Below are positions 7,852 to 14,791 of a stretch of DNA of 29,344 nucleotides, piece after piece. The notes below the pieces were generated by a model. The model ran no database searches. It was not told the DNA's origin and saw nothing but the letters and a program-made list of their open reading frames with translations. The position numbers were made by a program, and so were the translations under genes. Each line of letters opens with the position of its first letter. The first letter of the stretch is position 1. The stretch is taken from positions 1 to 29,344 of the IMG/VR virus record IMGVR_UViG_3300027865_000030. One strand, written 5' to 3'. Source of the stretch: a virus.

Positions 7852-9315
7852 TTAAGCCGCTTTAGATTTCCACATATTTCTGCTTCTTTCCATAGCTTTT
7901 GCTCTTGGGGTTTCCTTGTTGTCGTTTTTCCCCTTGTCTATATTTTTTAAGAACGAAGACAAGGATTCTTTCGACTTATCAGTCTTTTCTATATCGTCTT
8001 TGATAGAAGAACAGATTTGATCATATCTTGCAGCGACGTAGGTTTCACTTCCGCTATCTCCATCAGCCTTATAACCTTCCGATACCGCCGAGATAACACC
8101 TATTCTGATTTCGTGATCGGTCTTTCCTTCGATATCAACGTTGAAATGTTCTGCAACAGCTTTCATCTCAGCTTTATTGGCTAACATTTCTTGCATCCGG
8201 TCTGAATCGAGGTTGGTCAATTCAGAGATTTCTGCATCTTTCTTTTTTGCATTCTCTTCCAGCTGATCGGCCTTTGCCTTAATTTTGCTGGTTTCGTCTT
8301 TGATTTCGGCAATAGCTTTTTCACTATCAGTTTTGGCGGTTTCGCGCTGTAACGCTATTTCGCCGATCTTTGCCACTGCTTCATCAAGCTTCCGGGATAA
8401 AAGAGAAACAACGGTTTCAGATTCATCGTGATAATTCACATCTATCATATCCATGTGAAAACCCTCTATTGCCACTTGATCCTTTTTAATGTGCTTCATC
8501 GAATCTTTCCTTTCTTTGGGTTTTGCAAATACTAATGAAATGCCCCTATTACCGATATTGAACGTTCTAAAGCTTCCTAAGTCGAATCCTTCTAATGGTT
8601 TTTGTTCGAATTCAAAACTATGATGACCTTCTTTTAATGTTGAATTATCACCGAATTCACTCGCCATTTTCTTGGCAAAGTCGGTGGTCTGGGCCATTCC
8701 TTTTGAAACTATAATATTTTGTAAAGTTTTATCTTCTTTTTGATGATCAATTAAAAAAGAGACTAATTTCCCCGTCTCTTCACTATCAAATTTTAATTTT
8801 GCACCGCGCCCGGCCCTTGCCGATCCTTGGTCGCATAAAGCTGCGTGATTAATTCTTATATTCTTCTGAATTGCATCATATTTTTCATCTCTGAAAATTC
8901 CGGGTTCTTCTATTACCTCAGAGTTATAACCCATGGATATCTCAACTTCTTTGCCATTCTCCACCTGATCTTTAATCCAGTTAATCGCCCCTCCGTCCAT
9001 TATTCGGAAGTCATTTTTAAGAAAATCCCCATCTCGCCTTGGATTGGTACCTGTTATTCCTACCGATAAATCTTTGAAAGTATCACAATCAACCAAGCTG
9101 TTAGGGTGTTGGATAGTTACCGGCTGGAGCTTGTGGCTTTCAAGGCTATCTTCGTTAAATACTTCCTCTTCAGACCGGAATTCTTTAAACGGTTTCCCAT
9201 CCTTGGAATAAACCTGTACCCCAATGCGAGCGCAAGAACCAACACAATCAAGATAACCCTCTTTAGTTGTATTTATCTTGCTTGTATCAAGTTTAAAGTT
9301 GTAATTTCTTAACAT
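7852..9315 (-). CDS. DUF2213-type prohead protease fused to scaffold-like C-terminus
   Basis: A 487-residue protein. Residues 1-170 resemble DUF2213 (G-V-Q-V-Y-S-K-D-G-K, S-E-E-E-V-F-N, Q-P-V-T-I-Q-H-P-N-S-L-V, V-E-I-S-M-G-Y-N-S-E, N-H-A-A-L-C-D-Q-G-S-A-R-A-G), a head maturation protease-like family. His in QHP and Ser in the A-L-C-D-Q-G-S-A-R motif are candidate catalytic residues. Residues about 310-400 are a charged coiled coil, as expected of an internal scaffold. In between is a 100-residue spacer rich in Phe and charged residues. Directly upstream of cement and capsid. A terminator-like hairpin precedes the gene. Confidence 0.75.
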   Translation of the reverse strand: MLRNYNFKLDTSKINTTKEGYLDCVGSCARIGVQVYSKDGKPFKEFRSEEEVFNEDSLESHKLQPVTIQHPNSLVDCDTFKDLSVGITGTNPRRDGDFLKNDFRIMDGGAINWIKDQVENGKEVEISMGYNSEVIEEPGIFRDEKYDAIQKNIRINHAALCDQGSARAGRGAKLKFDSEETGKLVSFLIDHQKEDKTLQNIIVSKGMAQTTDFAKKMASEFGDNSTLKEGHHSFEFEQKPLEGFDLGSFRTFNIGNRGISLVFAKPKERKDSMKHIKKDQVAIEGFHMDMIDVNYHDESETVVSLLSRKLDEAVAKIGEIALQRETAKTDSEKAIAEIKDETSKIKAKADQLEENAKKKDAEISELTNLDSDRMQEMLANKAEMKAVAEHFNVDIEGKTDHEIRIGVISAVSEGYKADGDSGSETYVAARYDQICSSIKDDIEKTDKSKESLSSFLKNIDKGKNDNKETPRAKAMERSRNMWKSKAA

Positions 9316-9336
9316 AAGTCCTCAAGCACAAAAAAA

Positions 9337-9392
9337 AAGCCCGAATCGTCTTTAACGAACAATATATATGTCGTTAATTACGATCCGGGCTT
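9337..9392 (-). terminator. Rho-independent terminator-like hairpin upstream of protease gene
   Basis: The arms AAGCCCG-A-ATCGT-C-TTTAACGA and TCGTTAA-TTA-CGAT-C-CGGGCTT pair around an AT-rich loop. On the minus strand the stem is followed by about ten U residues, just before the protease ATG. It would end leftward transcripts or act as an attenuator inside the late operon. Confidence 0.7.
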
Positions 9393-9434
9393 AATTTAGA
9401 CTACCAGCAATGGGTAGGGAATTAATGGTCGGAT

Positions 9435-9638
9435 TTAGTTTTTATTAATAGGTAGGGGTTTTGGTCCCCTTAAAGCATTTCTTATTCTCCCAGCATAAAA
9501 AATCAGTGTTACCTGACCAGTATATTGGTTAGGCAGTAATCCATGTTTTTTTATTATGTCAGCGATTTCTTTCTTCCATTTGTCATCCTGACTATACCTA
9601 TCTTTTTTAATTTTATCCATGTTTTTTTCAAATGTCAA
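9435..9638 (-). CDS. Small hypothetical protein, start uncertain
   Basis: Up to 67 residues (TTG start at 9638), or about 61 from the ATG at 9620. Lysine-rich N-terminus (M-D-K-I-K-K-D-R-Y-S-Q-D-D-K-W-K-K-E-I-A-D-I-I-K), then a short beta-rich end with V-T-L-I-F-Y-A-G-R-I-R-N-A-L. No good ribosome site for either start. The first codons coincide with a consensus promoter (9610-9638), so either the gene is expressed by readthrough or the frame is partly fortuitous. Family unknown. Confidence 0.4.
   Translation of the reverse strand: MTFEKNMDKIKKDRYSQDDKWKKEIADIIKKHGLLPNQYTGQVTLIFYAGRIRNALRGPKPLPINKN
9610..9638 (-). promoter_or_regulatory. Candidate sigma70 promoter, TTGACA-N17-TAAAAT
   Basis: On the minus strand TTGACA (9638-9633) is followed by 17 bases and TAAAAT (9615-9610). 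The element is identical in both boxes and spacing to the promoter at 26538-26566. It would initiate upstream of the hairpin at 9337-9392 and the head genes. Confidence 0.5.
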
Positions 9639-9650
9639 TAGAATTGTTCG

Positions 9651-9808
9651 TTAATCAAGCTTTTTAATTGACGTCACGTTTCTTTTTACCTGCTTTGTTA
9701 AAACAGACAAGACTTCTTCTATCTTCTGTCTTACTATCTCAACGTTGTAGAGTGCATAATTGGAAGAATTAGCTGGCCGGTTTTCTCCCTTAATTGCTTT
9801 TTTTTCAT
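9651..9808 (-). CDS. Small phage protein read through an A8 frame break
   Basis: An ATG at 9808 with a GGGG ribosome site begins ATG AAA AAA AAG. In the annotated base sequence the zero frame stops after 24 codons (TAG at 9734-9736). The -1 frame after A AAA AAG is open to TAA at 9651-9653. It reads like a real helical protein (N-Y-A-L-Y-N-V-E-I-V-R-Q-K-I-E-E-V-L-S-V-L-T-K-Q-V-K-R), with no start codon of its own. The joined product is 52 residues. A AAA AAG is a known strong bacterial slip site; a missing A in the run would give the same picture. Function unknown. Confidence 0.45.
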
Positions 9809-9850
9809 AGCTAACCCCTTAATTGTTAACGATATTATAACGGGCCCAAA

Positions 9851-9988
9851 TTAAGCATTAATAAGACTTGAATAAGTATACCTCAAGTAAATTATCGCTC
9901 TTTTGGTTAACCTAACCGGGCGCACCCATTGACCTTTCTTTATTCTCATAGGTCCGGGTGCTATTTCAAGATACCAAGGTAGTTTCAT
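9851..9988 (-). CDS. Small basic protein, 45 residues
   Basis: Starts MKLPWYLEIAPGPMRIKKGQ after an AAGG ribosome site about ten bases upstream, and ends at TAA 9851-9853. It is basic with a hydrophobic C-terminal half (R-A-I-I-Y-L-R-Y-T-Y-S-S-L-I). Similar very short MKLPxYL-type proteins occur near head genes of myovirus-like prophages; their role is unknown. The 14-base sequence 9874-9887 inside it matches half of the operator at 19452-19475. Confidence 0.55.
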   Translation of the reverse strand: MKLPWYLEIAPGPMRIKKGQWVRPVRLTKRAIIYLRYTYSSLINA

Positions 9989-10052
9989 CTATACAGGCAC
10001 CTTCTTAATCTACCTCTTTTTTCTATTTTATTTCTTCTTGGAATCTAAAACC

Positions 10053-11135
10053 CTATAAAAACCCCGCTTGTATAGGGCTGAGCCTTGATATCTCTTGGCT
10101 CGTTATGCTACTAGCGAAAAAATCAGTTAAATCTGGCCTTGGCCAACATCTACACTGAAAATCTTGTCCAGGGTGCAATTTTGCTCCTTTTGCCCCTACT
10201 GCCGGTGGAGACTTCCAAGAAAAACGTTTTCCATCTACTGCCGCATGCCTTGGCCTAACCCTTTCATCATCAGAAGTTTCCCAGAAATAATGTGTTACAC
10301 CTACTTCTGTCTGTCTCAATTCACTTAGCTTGCCATGGAATTTTCCTATCTGATCACGGGCTATGAGCTTAGCCCGTTTCTTTGTACTTTGGAATTTCTC
10401 CTTTATTTCTTTTGTAATTGACGTTGTTGTTGCTCCTTGCTCAATTCTTGTTCGAAGCAAGATTTCAACATCTTTTAAAAATTCCTCTGGTATTGATTTT
10501 ATTAAACCTACATTTCTTTCTACAAAACTATCTACGAGGGGAATTAAATATTGCTCGGTCCTTATTGGGCTAACGGCGAGAACCGATGAGAATTGTTTAT
10601 CTACCTGTTTCCGGTTAAAATCAGAAGTTTCAAGGCTAATTTTTTCTGCCTCCTGTCCCAACTCTGACTCGGTGAAAACACCACTAAAAGCTATATTTAT
10701 ATCTCCAAATTTTTGTGTTATAGTTTCTCCAAAAGTGTCAACCCTTGTTTCTCTCTTAAACTCATCTATGATAGCAGGTAAGCTGGGAAGGAGTACTTCC
10801 TGAAGGATTTGTCTTACTGGGGAAATGATGGATAAAATTGAGGAATAATATGACCTCTCAAGAGTAGCGGTAGATGCCATATTAGGTGGGATCTTGGTGG
10901 GTCTTGGAAGACTCCCCCCAGCTCTTATTACCTGTTCTCGCCTTTGCCTGATTGTTTCTTTTTTCTGTTCTGGGGAATTTGTGAACAACGGCAGTACTTG
11001 ATCTTTTTTGTTTGCTTGTATTGCTCTGCCTTGATTAATTGCTCTTTGTCTTGATTCTGGGCCAATGAAGCACTTTCCGGAGTCACCCCACTTATGACCC
11101 ATTTTACCGTTAGATTGGCACCGTTTTAGAGGCAT
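10053..11135 (-). CDS. Minor head protein, Mu gpF-like head morphogenesis protein
   Basis: A 360-residue protein. Its C-terminal third carries the hallmark of the phage Mu protein F family: a helical R-A-K-L-I-A-R-D-Q-I-G-K-F-H-G-K-L segment, then H-Y-F-W-E-T-S-D-D-E-R-V-R-P-R-H, A-A-V-D-G-K-R-F-S-W, and H-P-G-Q-D-F-Q-C-R-C-W-P near the end. The N-terminal 50 residues include C-Q-S-N-G-K-M-G-H-K-W-G-D-S-G-K-C, possibly metal-binding. The family is a minor capsid protein needed for head assembly and is usually beside the portal; here about 4.7 kb of other genes lie between them. Confidence 0.88.
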   Translation of the reverse strand: MPLKRCQSNGKMGHKWGDSGKCFIGPESRQRAINQGRAIQANKKDQVLPLFTNSPEQKKETIRQRREQVIRAGGSLPRPTKIPPNMASTATLERSYYSSILSIISPVRQILQEVLLPSLPAIIDEFKRETRVDTFGETITQKFGDINIAFSGVFTESELGQEAEKISLETSDFNRKQVDKQFSSVLAVSPIRTEQYLIPLVDSFVERNVGLIKSIPEEFLKDVEILLRTRIEQGATTTSITKEIKEKFQSTKKRAKLIARDQIGKFHGKLSELRQTEVGVTHYFWETSDDERVRPRHAAVDGKRFSWKSPPAVGAKGAKLHPGQDFQCRCWPRPDLTDFFASSITSQEISRLSPIQAGFL

Positions 11136-11346
11136 ATTAATAGCTCAGCTTCTCTGGTTGTATTATCTAAAGCTTTTGAAACAGCTATAAAAGCATTTTC
11201 GTAATTCCTTTGGGCACTGCTGGACCTGTATATACAGCGTTGATTTCGTCTACATACCTACCGGCAACCTTGCCACAGTCACATTTTTTGTTGTGCGATT
11301 TAAGGCGGATTACATCACTACATTCTGTGCATAGTAAAAGTTTCAT
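11126..11346 (-). CDS. Small zinc-ribbon protein with a frame break near its end
   Basis: From the ATG at 11346 (overlapping the previous stop, TAATG) the zero frame encodes MKLLLCTECSDVIRL, then K-K-C-D-C-G-K-V-A-G-R-Y-V-D, so C-x2-C and C-x-C give a zinc-ribbon look. It goes on to N-A-V-Y-T-G-P-A-V-P-K-G-I and stops at 11185 (53 residues). The -1 frame from about 11197 continues N-Y-E-N-A-F-I-A-V-S-K-A-L-D-N-T-T-R-E-A-E-L-L to TAA 11126-11128, overlapping the next start by ten bases. The -1 segment has no start of its own. Homologues that I recall continue after the A-V-P-x-G motif, so one base may be missing here. Confidence 0.5.
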
Positions 11347-11504
11347 TAACCATCCAGTATTTTTATTATACTTTCTCTTGTGGGGGTAGTTCCGTCTTTT
11401 GCACATTTCACGATAAAAGCTAAGTCTTCTAATTTTTGGGACCGCTTTTTTATTAGTGCGGCATACCATCGCTGTGAATTGTCACTTCCTGCTTTTTGTG
11501 TCAT
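11346..11504 (-). CDS. Small hypothetical protein, 52 residues
   Basis: The ATG at 11504 is preceded by AGAGGTG at good spacing. An upstream extension in the same frame overlaps the Acb2 gene and is not preferred. The protein is helical and basic (W-Y-A-A-L-I-K-K-R-S-Q-K-L-E-D-L-A-F-I-V-K). Its stop overlaps the next start. Five bases separate it from the Acb2-like gene. Family unknown. Confidence 0.5.
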   Translation of the reverse strand: MTQKAGSDNSQRWYAALIKKRSQKLEDLAFIVKCAKDGTTPTRESIIKILDG

Positions 11505-11508
11505 CGGA

Positions 11509-11736
11509 TTACACCTCTTGTTTATTTTTTTCATTACAAGCAATAGATGAATTTGCCCACATGATAGCTTCTTGCAGCTTTGTGATAGCCAAGGACTTCT
11601 CTCTACTGTCCGGGCAAAATTTGTCAATTAACACCGCAAGTTCCTTGGCATGTTTTCTTAACTCGACATATCTTTCTTGTTGGTCTCCTTTTGGAGCATG
11701 GTAAGTGAATCTGTTTTCTAAGTCTGAACTATCCAT
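11509..11736 (-). CDS. acb2: Acb2/Tad1-type hairpin protein, anti-CBASS cyclic nucleotide sponge
   Basis: A 75-residue all-helical protein with the conserved layout of the Acb2/Tad1 hairpin family: E-N-R-F-T-Y-H (residues 7-13), P-K-G-D-Q, R-Y-x-x-L-R, then C-P-D-S-R-E-K-S-L-A (41-50), T-K-L-Q-E-A (52-57) and M-W-A-N-S-S-I-A (59-66). Length fits Acb2, which lacks the N-terminal beta domain of Tad1. Acb2 forms hexamers that bind CBASS second messengers such as cGAMP and cyclic trinucleotides and so prevent effector activation. It sits in the leftward late cluster between the appendage genes and small genes before the F-like head gene. Binding range of this copy is inference; gcADPR sequestration (Tad1-like) is a less likely alternative. 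Confidence 0.85.
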   Translation of the reverse strand: MDSSDLENRFTYHAPKGDQQERYVELRKHAKELAVLIDKFCPDSREKSLAITKLQEAIMWANSSIACNEKNKQEV

Positions 11737-11947
11737 TTAATTCTCCTTTTATGTGGTTATTGGTGGACCGTATTTTTTCGACTCTCCGGCCTTCAATGGC
11801 ATTTATTCTGCTAAACATGTGAAGACTAAAGATAAACAGTGCCCCACAGAGCGCCAAAACAAGAAGAAGACACAAAAAAAGACAATTTTTAGATTCTTCT
11901 ATTTGTGGCTCCCTAAAAAGAAAAACCCACCAATATTGAGCATGCAA
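11729..11947 (-). CDS. Small membrane protein, start uncertain
   Basis: Overlaps the start of the Acb2-like gene by eight bases. The reliable part is a hydrophobic helix (C-L-F-L-C-L-L-L-V-L-A-L-C-G-A-L-F-I-F) followed by a basic tail (R-I-N-A-I-E-G-R-R-V-E-K-I). A TTG at 11947 is the only conventional upstream start and has no ribosome site; AGGGAG precedes an ATA codon that could be a rare start. Possibly a holin or spanin-like accessory, but nothing specific is seen. Confidence 0.4.
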   Translation of the reverse strand: MHAQYWWVFLFREPQIEESKNCLFLCLLLVLALCGALFIFSLHMFSRINAIEGRRVEKIRSTNNHIKGELNG

Positions 11948-12024
11948 AGGCAGAGGCTTGGCGGGTATGCTATAAACAGTCTACCGCTTCCACCACCACA
12001 TGTCAACTTATCCAGGATATTCAT
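11899..12024 (-). CDS. Doubtful 41-residue frame after the appendage gene
   Basis: The ATG at 12024 is 29 bases after the stop of the 491-residue gene, with only a weak GGTG ahead of it. The product is short, Cys- and Gly-rich (K-L-T-C-G-G-G-S-G-R) and overlaps the membrane protein frame. It may be the broken beginning of that gene. Low support. Confidence 0.2.
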   Translation of the reverse strand: MNILDKLTCGGGSGRLFIAYPPSLCLCMLNIGGFFFLGSHK

Positions 12025-12052
12025 TGGCACCAATTTTGAATTTAATACTTCC

Positions 12053-13528
12053 CTAAGCTCCTGCAACTGTTTTTTCTGCTCCGTTATAATAAATATGAAG
12101 TCCATCGTTTTCCATCCACATCATTCCATTTACTAAGCTGGCAGGAGCAGCCCCCAGATAAGGTAATTGTACCACCCCATCACCTCTTATTATCATTCCT
12201 CCTGTTTGATCTGCAAAGGTCTTGAAAAAGCTTTCTGTAGGTGTTGTATAAGACCCTAGTCGAGTTCGCTTAATTCCTATGTAATAAGCATCTGTTATGT
12301 CACCATCAATTTCTGCTTCATCGTCTTTGGCCCAAGAACCGGGAGCACTAAAAGCAATAAGCCCTGAATTCTGGAACCCGTTTGTGCTGTCTGCAGGAAA
12401 GAATTGTGTCCAGGCGGCAAACCCAGAACCAGCAGTAGAATAATAAAACTCCAATTGTGAATCAAAAGCACCGCCAGTAACAAGCGATACATCTATAATC
12501 TCGAATGTGTTATCCGATCCTATAAGAAAATAATCATTGACGGAATCTAATAATACAACATCGGTACCTGCCACGATAAAAGCATCATTTCCGCCACCTC
12601 CAGAGTTAACACGATCAACAACAGATCCGGACGAGACCTCATATCCGTAACCAGGGTCTTCAGATGGAGTGCCGACGACATGAAGGGCTTTTTCAAACCC
12701 TGGATTTACATGGATTGCATCTGTGCTTAGATTTGGATTCGAGTTTGTTTTTTCTATTTCTATCATATGAACATGGGTTGTTCCATCAGCATTTACCGAG
12801 CCCGTCTCATCCAAAGATAAATGAATTAGATCATTCCTATCCCCTGGTTGAATGTCTCCGGGTTCGTATGCTAAGCGGATACCCTCCAAATCATTAAATC
12901 CATTTCCTTCAATATCCATTCTCAGGCAAGATGTTACGTCAGCGGCGATTCGATTAAAAAGCTTTACCATCCCTGATCCAGTATAACCGTAGCTAGATAT
13001 TTGAAAAGAGCCTTTATCTTTTACAGAAAATTCATGTCTCGGCCCTGCACCAGATGAAAATGTAGGGTGTTTAATTATTTCGAATGTTTGAGGTGCAAAA
13101 TCTCCATCTAATCCGAAACCATCGACTACAACATTATTTACATCTATGAATTGTTTTATTTCTGCATAGGTGCCTGCGTTTACCCCTGTTAATTTTATGA
13201 AATTCTCATTAATGGCATCGTCAGCAGTAAAATCATCACCTATAGTCTTCGTGAACAACCTTTCGGAAGCACCCCCAGTATGATCATATGATCCTGTCTG
13301 ATTTGTGTGCTCAGGCGTCTCTTCGCCGAATAGATGAATTAAAATGCCGGGTCCATATTGATTTGTTATTGATCTGATAATCCCGGACGTTATTATCTCA
13401 CCAATATTTACTATGTTATTATTTCCTAGGTCTAAATCTGTATCAATTAGATGCCCCGCAATTGACCATAGTAATTTGTCAAGTGCGGCGTGATCTTTTA
13501 TCCCCCCCAGAACTATTTGTTTAGACAT
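12053..13528 (-). CDS. Virion appendage / tail fibre-like protein
   Basis: A 491-residue protein with a short phage-adaptor-like N-terminus (V-L-G-G-I-K-D-H-A-A-L-D-K-L-L-W-S-I-A-G-H-L-I-D), then a long beta-rich, Gly- and Asp-rich body and a C-terminal strand-turn end (M-M-W-M-E-N-D-G-L-H-I-Y-Y-N-G-A). The closing W-M-x-x-D-G-L-H-x-Y-x-N-G pattern is common at the ends of phage fibres and appendages. GAGGG ribosome site before the ATG. Receptor-binding is plausible; no exact family is recognised. Confidence 0.6.
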   Translation of the reverse strand: MSKQIVLGGIKDHAALDKLLWSIAGHLIDTDLDLGNNNIVNIGEIITSGIIRSITNQYGPGILIHLFGEETPEHTNQTGSYDHTGGASERLFTKTIGDDFTADDAINENFIKLTGVNAGTYAEIKQFIDVNNVVVDGFGLDGDFAPQTFEIIKHPTFSSGAGPRHEFSVKDKGSFQISSYGYTGSGMVKLFNRIAADVTSCLRMDIEGNGFNDLEGIRLAYEPGDIQPGDRNDLIHLSLDETGSVNADGTTHVHMIEIEKTNSNPNLSTDAIHVNPGFEKALHVVGTPSEDPGYGYEVSSGSVVDRVNSGGGGNDAFIVAGTDVVLLDSVNDYFLIGSDNTFEIIDVSLVTGGAFDSQLEFYYSTAGSGFAAWTQFFPADSTNGFQNSGLIAFSAPGSWAKDDEAEIDGDITDAYYIGIKRTRLGSYTTPTESFFKTFADQTGGMIIRGDGVVQLPYLGAAPASLVNGMMWMENDGLHIYYNGAEKTVAGA

Positions 13529-13538
13529 TATGTACCCT

Positions 13539-13655
13539 CTATTTCTTTGTTCTTGTGATTTTTACACGGGTACCTGATTTACCAGGTTTGGTAGGTTTTG
13601 TAGCACTTACTTTTGTTTTACCTGTATTTCCTTGCTTTGCAGTATTCTTAGGCAT
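13539..13655 (-). CDS. Tiny Lys/Thr-rich basic protein, 38 residues
   Basis: MPKNTAKQGNTGKTKVSATK and a similar tail, about one third Lys/Arg with no acidic residue. A strong GGGAG site six bases before the ATG and tight packing between two genes argue that it is translated. It could bind nucleic acid or be an anchor peptide. Family unknown. Confidence 0.5.
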   Translation of the reverse strand: MPKNTAKQGNTGKTKVSATKPTKPGKSGTRVKITRTKK

Positions 13656-13657
13656 AA

Positions 13658-13852
13658 TTAACTCCCATGGCATATTGGACAATGAATATTATTGATAAAG
13701 ACGTTATATAATTCCTCTGTATCAACGAAAAACTCAACTGATTTTTCTTGTAACAGTATATATATTAACAGAAAAATGATTACAATTAAGCATGCTACAA
13801 CCAGCTTCAACTGTAACTTTTCATTCCCTTTTAATTCAAGATACCATTTCAA
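13658..13852 (-). CDS. Small single-pass membrane protein ending in a CXXCH motif
   Basis: 64 residues from a TTG start that overlaps the TGA of the previous gene (TTGA), so probably translationally coupled. Basic N-terminus, one hydrophobic helix (about residues 17-35, V-V-A-C-L-I-V-I-I-F-L-L-I-Y-I-L-L), then an acidic tail ending H-C-P-I-C-H-G-S. Positive-inside bias puts the C-terminus, with its C-P-I-C-H, outside the cytoplasm. That motif can bind haem c but is only a short match. Function unknown. Confidence 0.5.
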   Translation of the reverse strand: MKWYLELKGNEKLQLKLVVACLIVIIFLLIYILLQEKSVEFFVDTEELYNVFINNIHCPICHGS

Positions 13853-14448
13853 TATCTTCGCTCACAAGCAAAAAAACTACCGATTGGCAATATATCCTTT
13901 GAAAAATTGTCGTCGTGTCTCGTTTGCAATGATAAATAGTCCCCTTCATTTAACTGAACCAGAGGGGTTTCGTCGATTATTGTTAATATGGAAGAGTCTT
14001 TACTCCCTACTCCCGTACTTTCTGAATGAAGAAGATTTACTGTATCGTTCTTTCTTATTCTCAGATCGTAACTAAACTTATCGTCCGATGACATCCGAAT
14101 TTTATAAAGAAAAACATAGAAGCCATCCTTTCTTATAGTTATTCTCTGAATATTGGAAGAAAGTGAATGTAAGTCGTTGCTATCATGATCTTCCACATTC
14201 CATTCTACATCCGTCCAAACAACACCCGGATCAATAGTCTGAGAGTCATTCTTAGATAGGCAACAACGATCAAACCCTTCATGAGGGATGGTGCAAACAT
14301 GCCCCCCGAAAACGGCTTTAATCTCTGACGTATCTAAATTTGTCCACACCTCTCCATTAACAGGAGAGACAGGGTCATTTACACAACCGGGCAATATTAT
14401 AGATGATCTGTCCGTTACTCTTAAATTATTATTATGGATGCCAAGCAT
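13849..14448 (-). CDS. Virion appendage protein with C1q/TNF-like C-terminal fold candidate
   Basis: 199 residues. The N-terminus has G-E-V-W-T-N-L-D-T-S-E-I-K, a pattern seen in phage fibre attachment regions. The C-terminal 115 residues (V-V-W-T-D-V-E-W-N-V, I-R-K-D-G-F-Y-V-F-L-Y-K-I-R, S-Y-D-L-R-I-R-K-N-D, L-N-E-G-D-Y-L-S-L-Q-T) follow the strand order of C1q/TNF-like jelly rolls found at receptor-binding tips. Strong AAAAGGAG site. The fold assignment is by pattern and not certain. Confidence 0.55.
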   Translation of the reverse strand: MLGIHNNNLRVTDRSSIILPGCVNDPVSPVNGEVWTNLDTSEIKAVFGGHVCTIPHEGFDRCCLSKNDSQTIDPGVVWTDVEWNVEDHDSNDLHSLSSNIQRITIRKDGFYVFLYKIRMSSDDKFSYDLRIRKNDTVNLLHSESTGVGSKDSSILTIIDETPLVQLNEGDYLSLQTRHDDNFSKDILPIGSFFACERRY

Positions 14449-14463
14449 AAAAAGTCTCCTTAA

Positions 14464-14781
14464 TTAACTGAACCAGGCAACAACGAGTATGTTTTTTATT
14501 GAACCTAGTTCATTGTTGAATCCTACAAATCCGGCGGCGTTGAATATATTGAACTTACCTGCATTGTCCTCGGTTGTGGTTATATTAGCTGAGTTTGTTA
14601 TTAACGTGATCACACCCGAAGAACTGAATCCAAAGTAACCATACTCTTCGTTATCACCGACTCGTATTATTCCGAAACCCCCATGCGTACCAGTTGAATC
14701 CATATACGTCTTGCCGCCATCAGCTAAGTTATCATTCCTGGTCCACTGATGAGCGGGAGAGCCTAATATTTTCTGTTTCAT
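14464..14781 (-). CDS. Small beta-rich virion protein candidate
   Basis: 105 residues (MKQKILGSPAHQWTRNDNLA opening), Gly- and Asn-rich with G-G-F-G-I-I-R-V-G-D and a hydrophobic end. It starts about ten bases after the upstream gene and shares its neighbourhood of appendage-like genes. AGGG lies eight bases before the ATG. Family unknown. Confidence 0.5.
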   Translation of the reverse strand: MKQKILGSPAHQWTRNDNLADGGKTYMDSTGTHGGFGIIRVGDNEEYGYFGFSSSGVITLITNSANITTTEDNAGKFNIFNAAGFVGFNNELGSIKNILVVAWFS

Positions 14782-14791
14782 CCTTGTAGCC

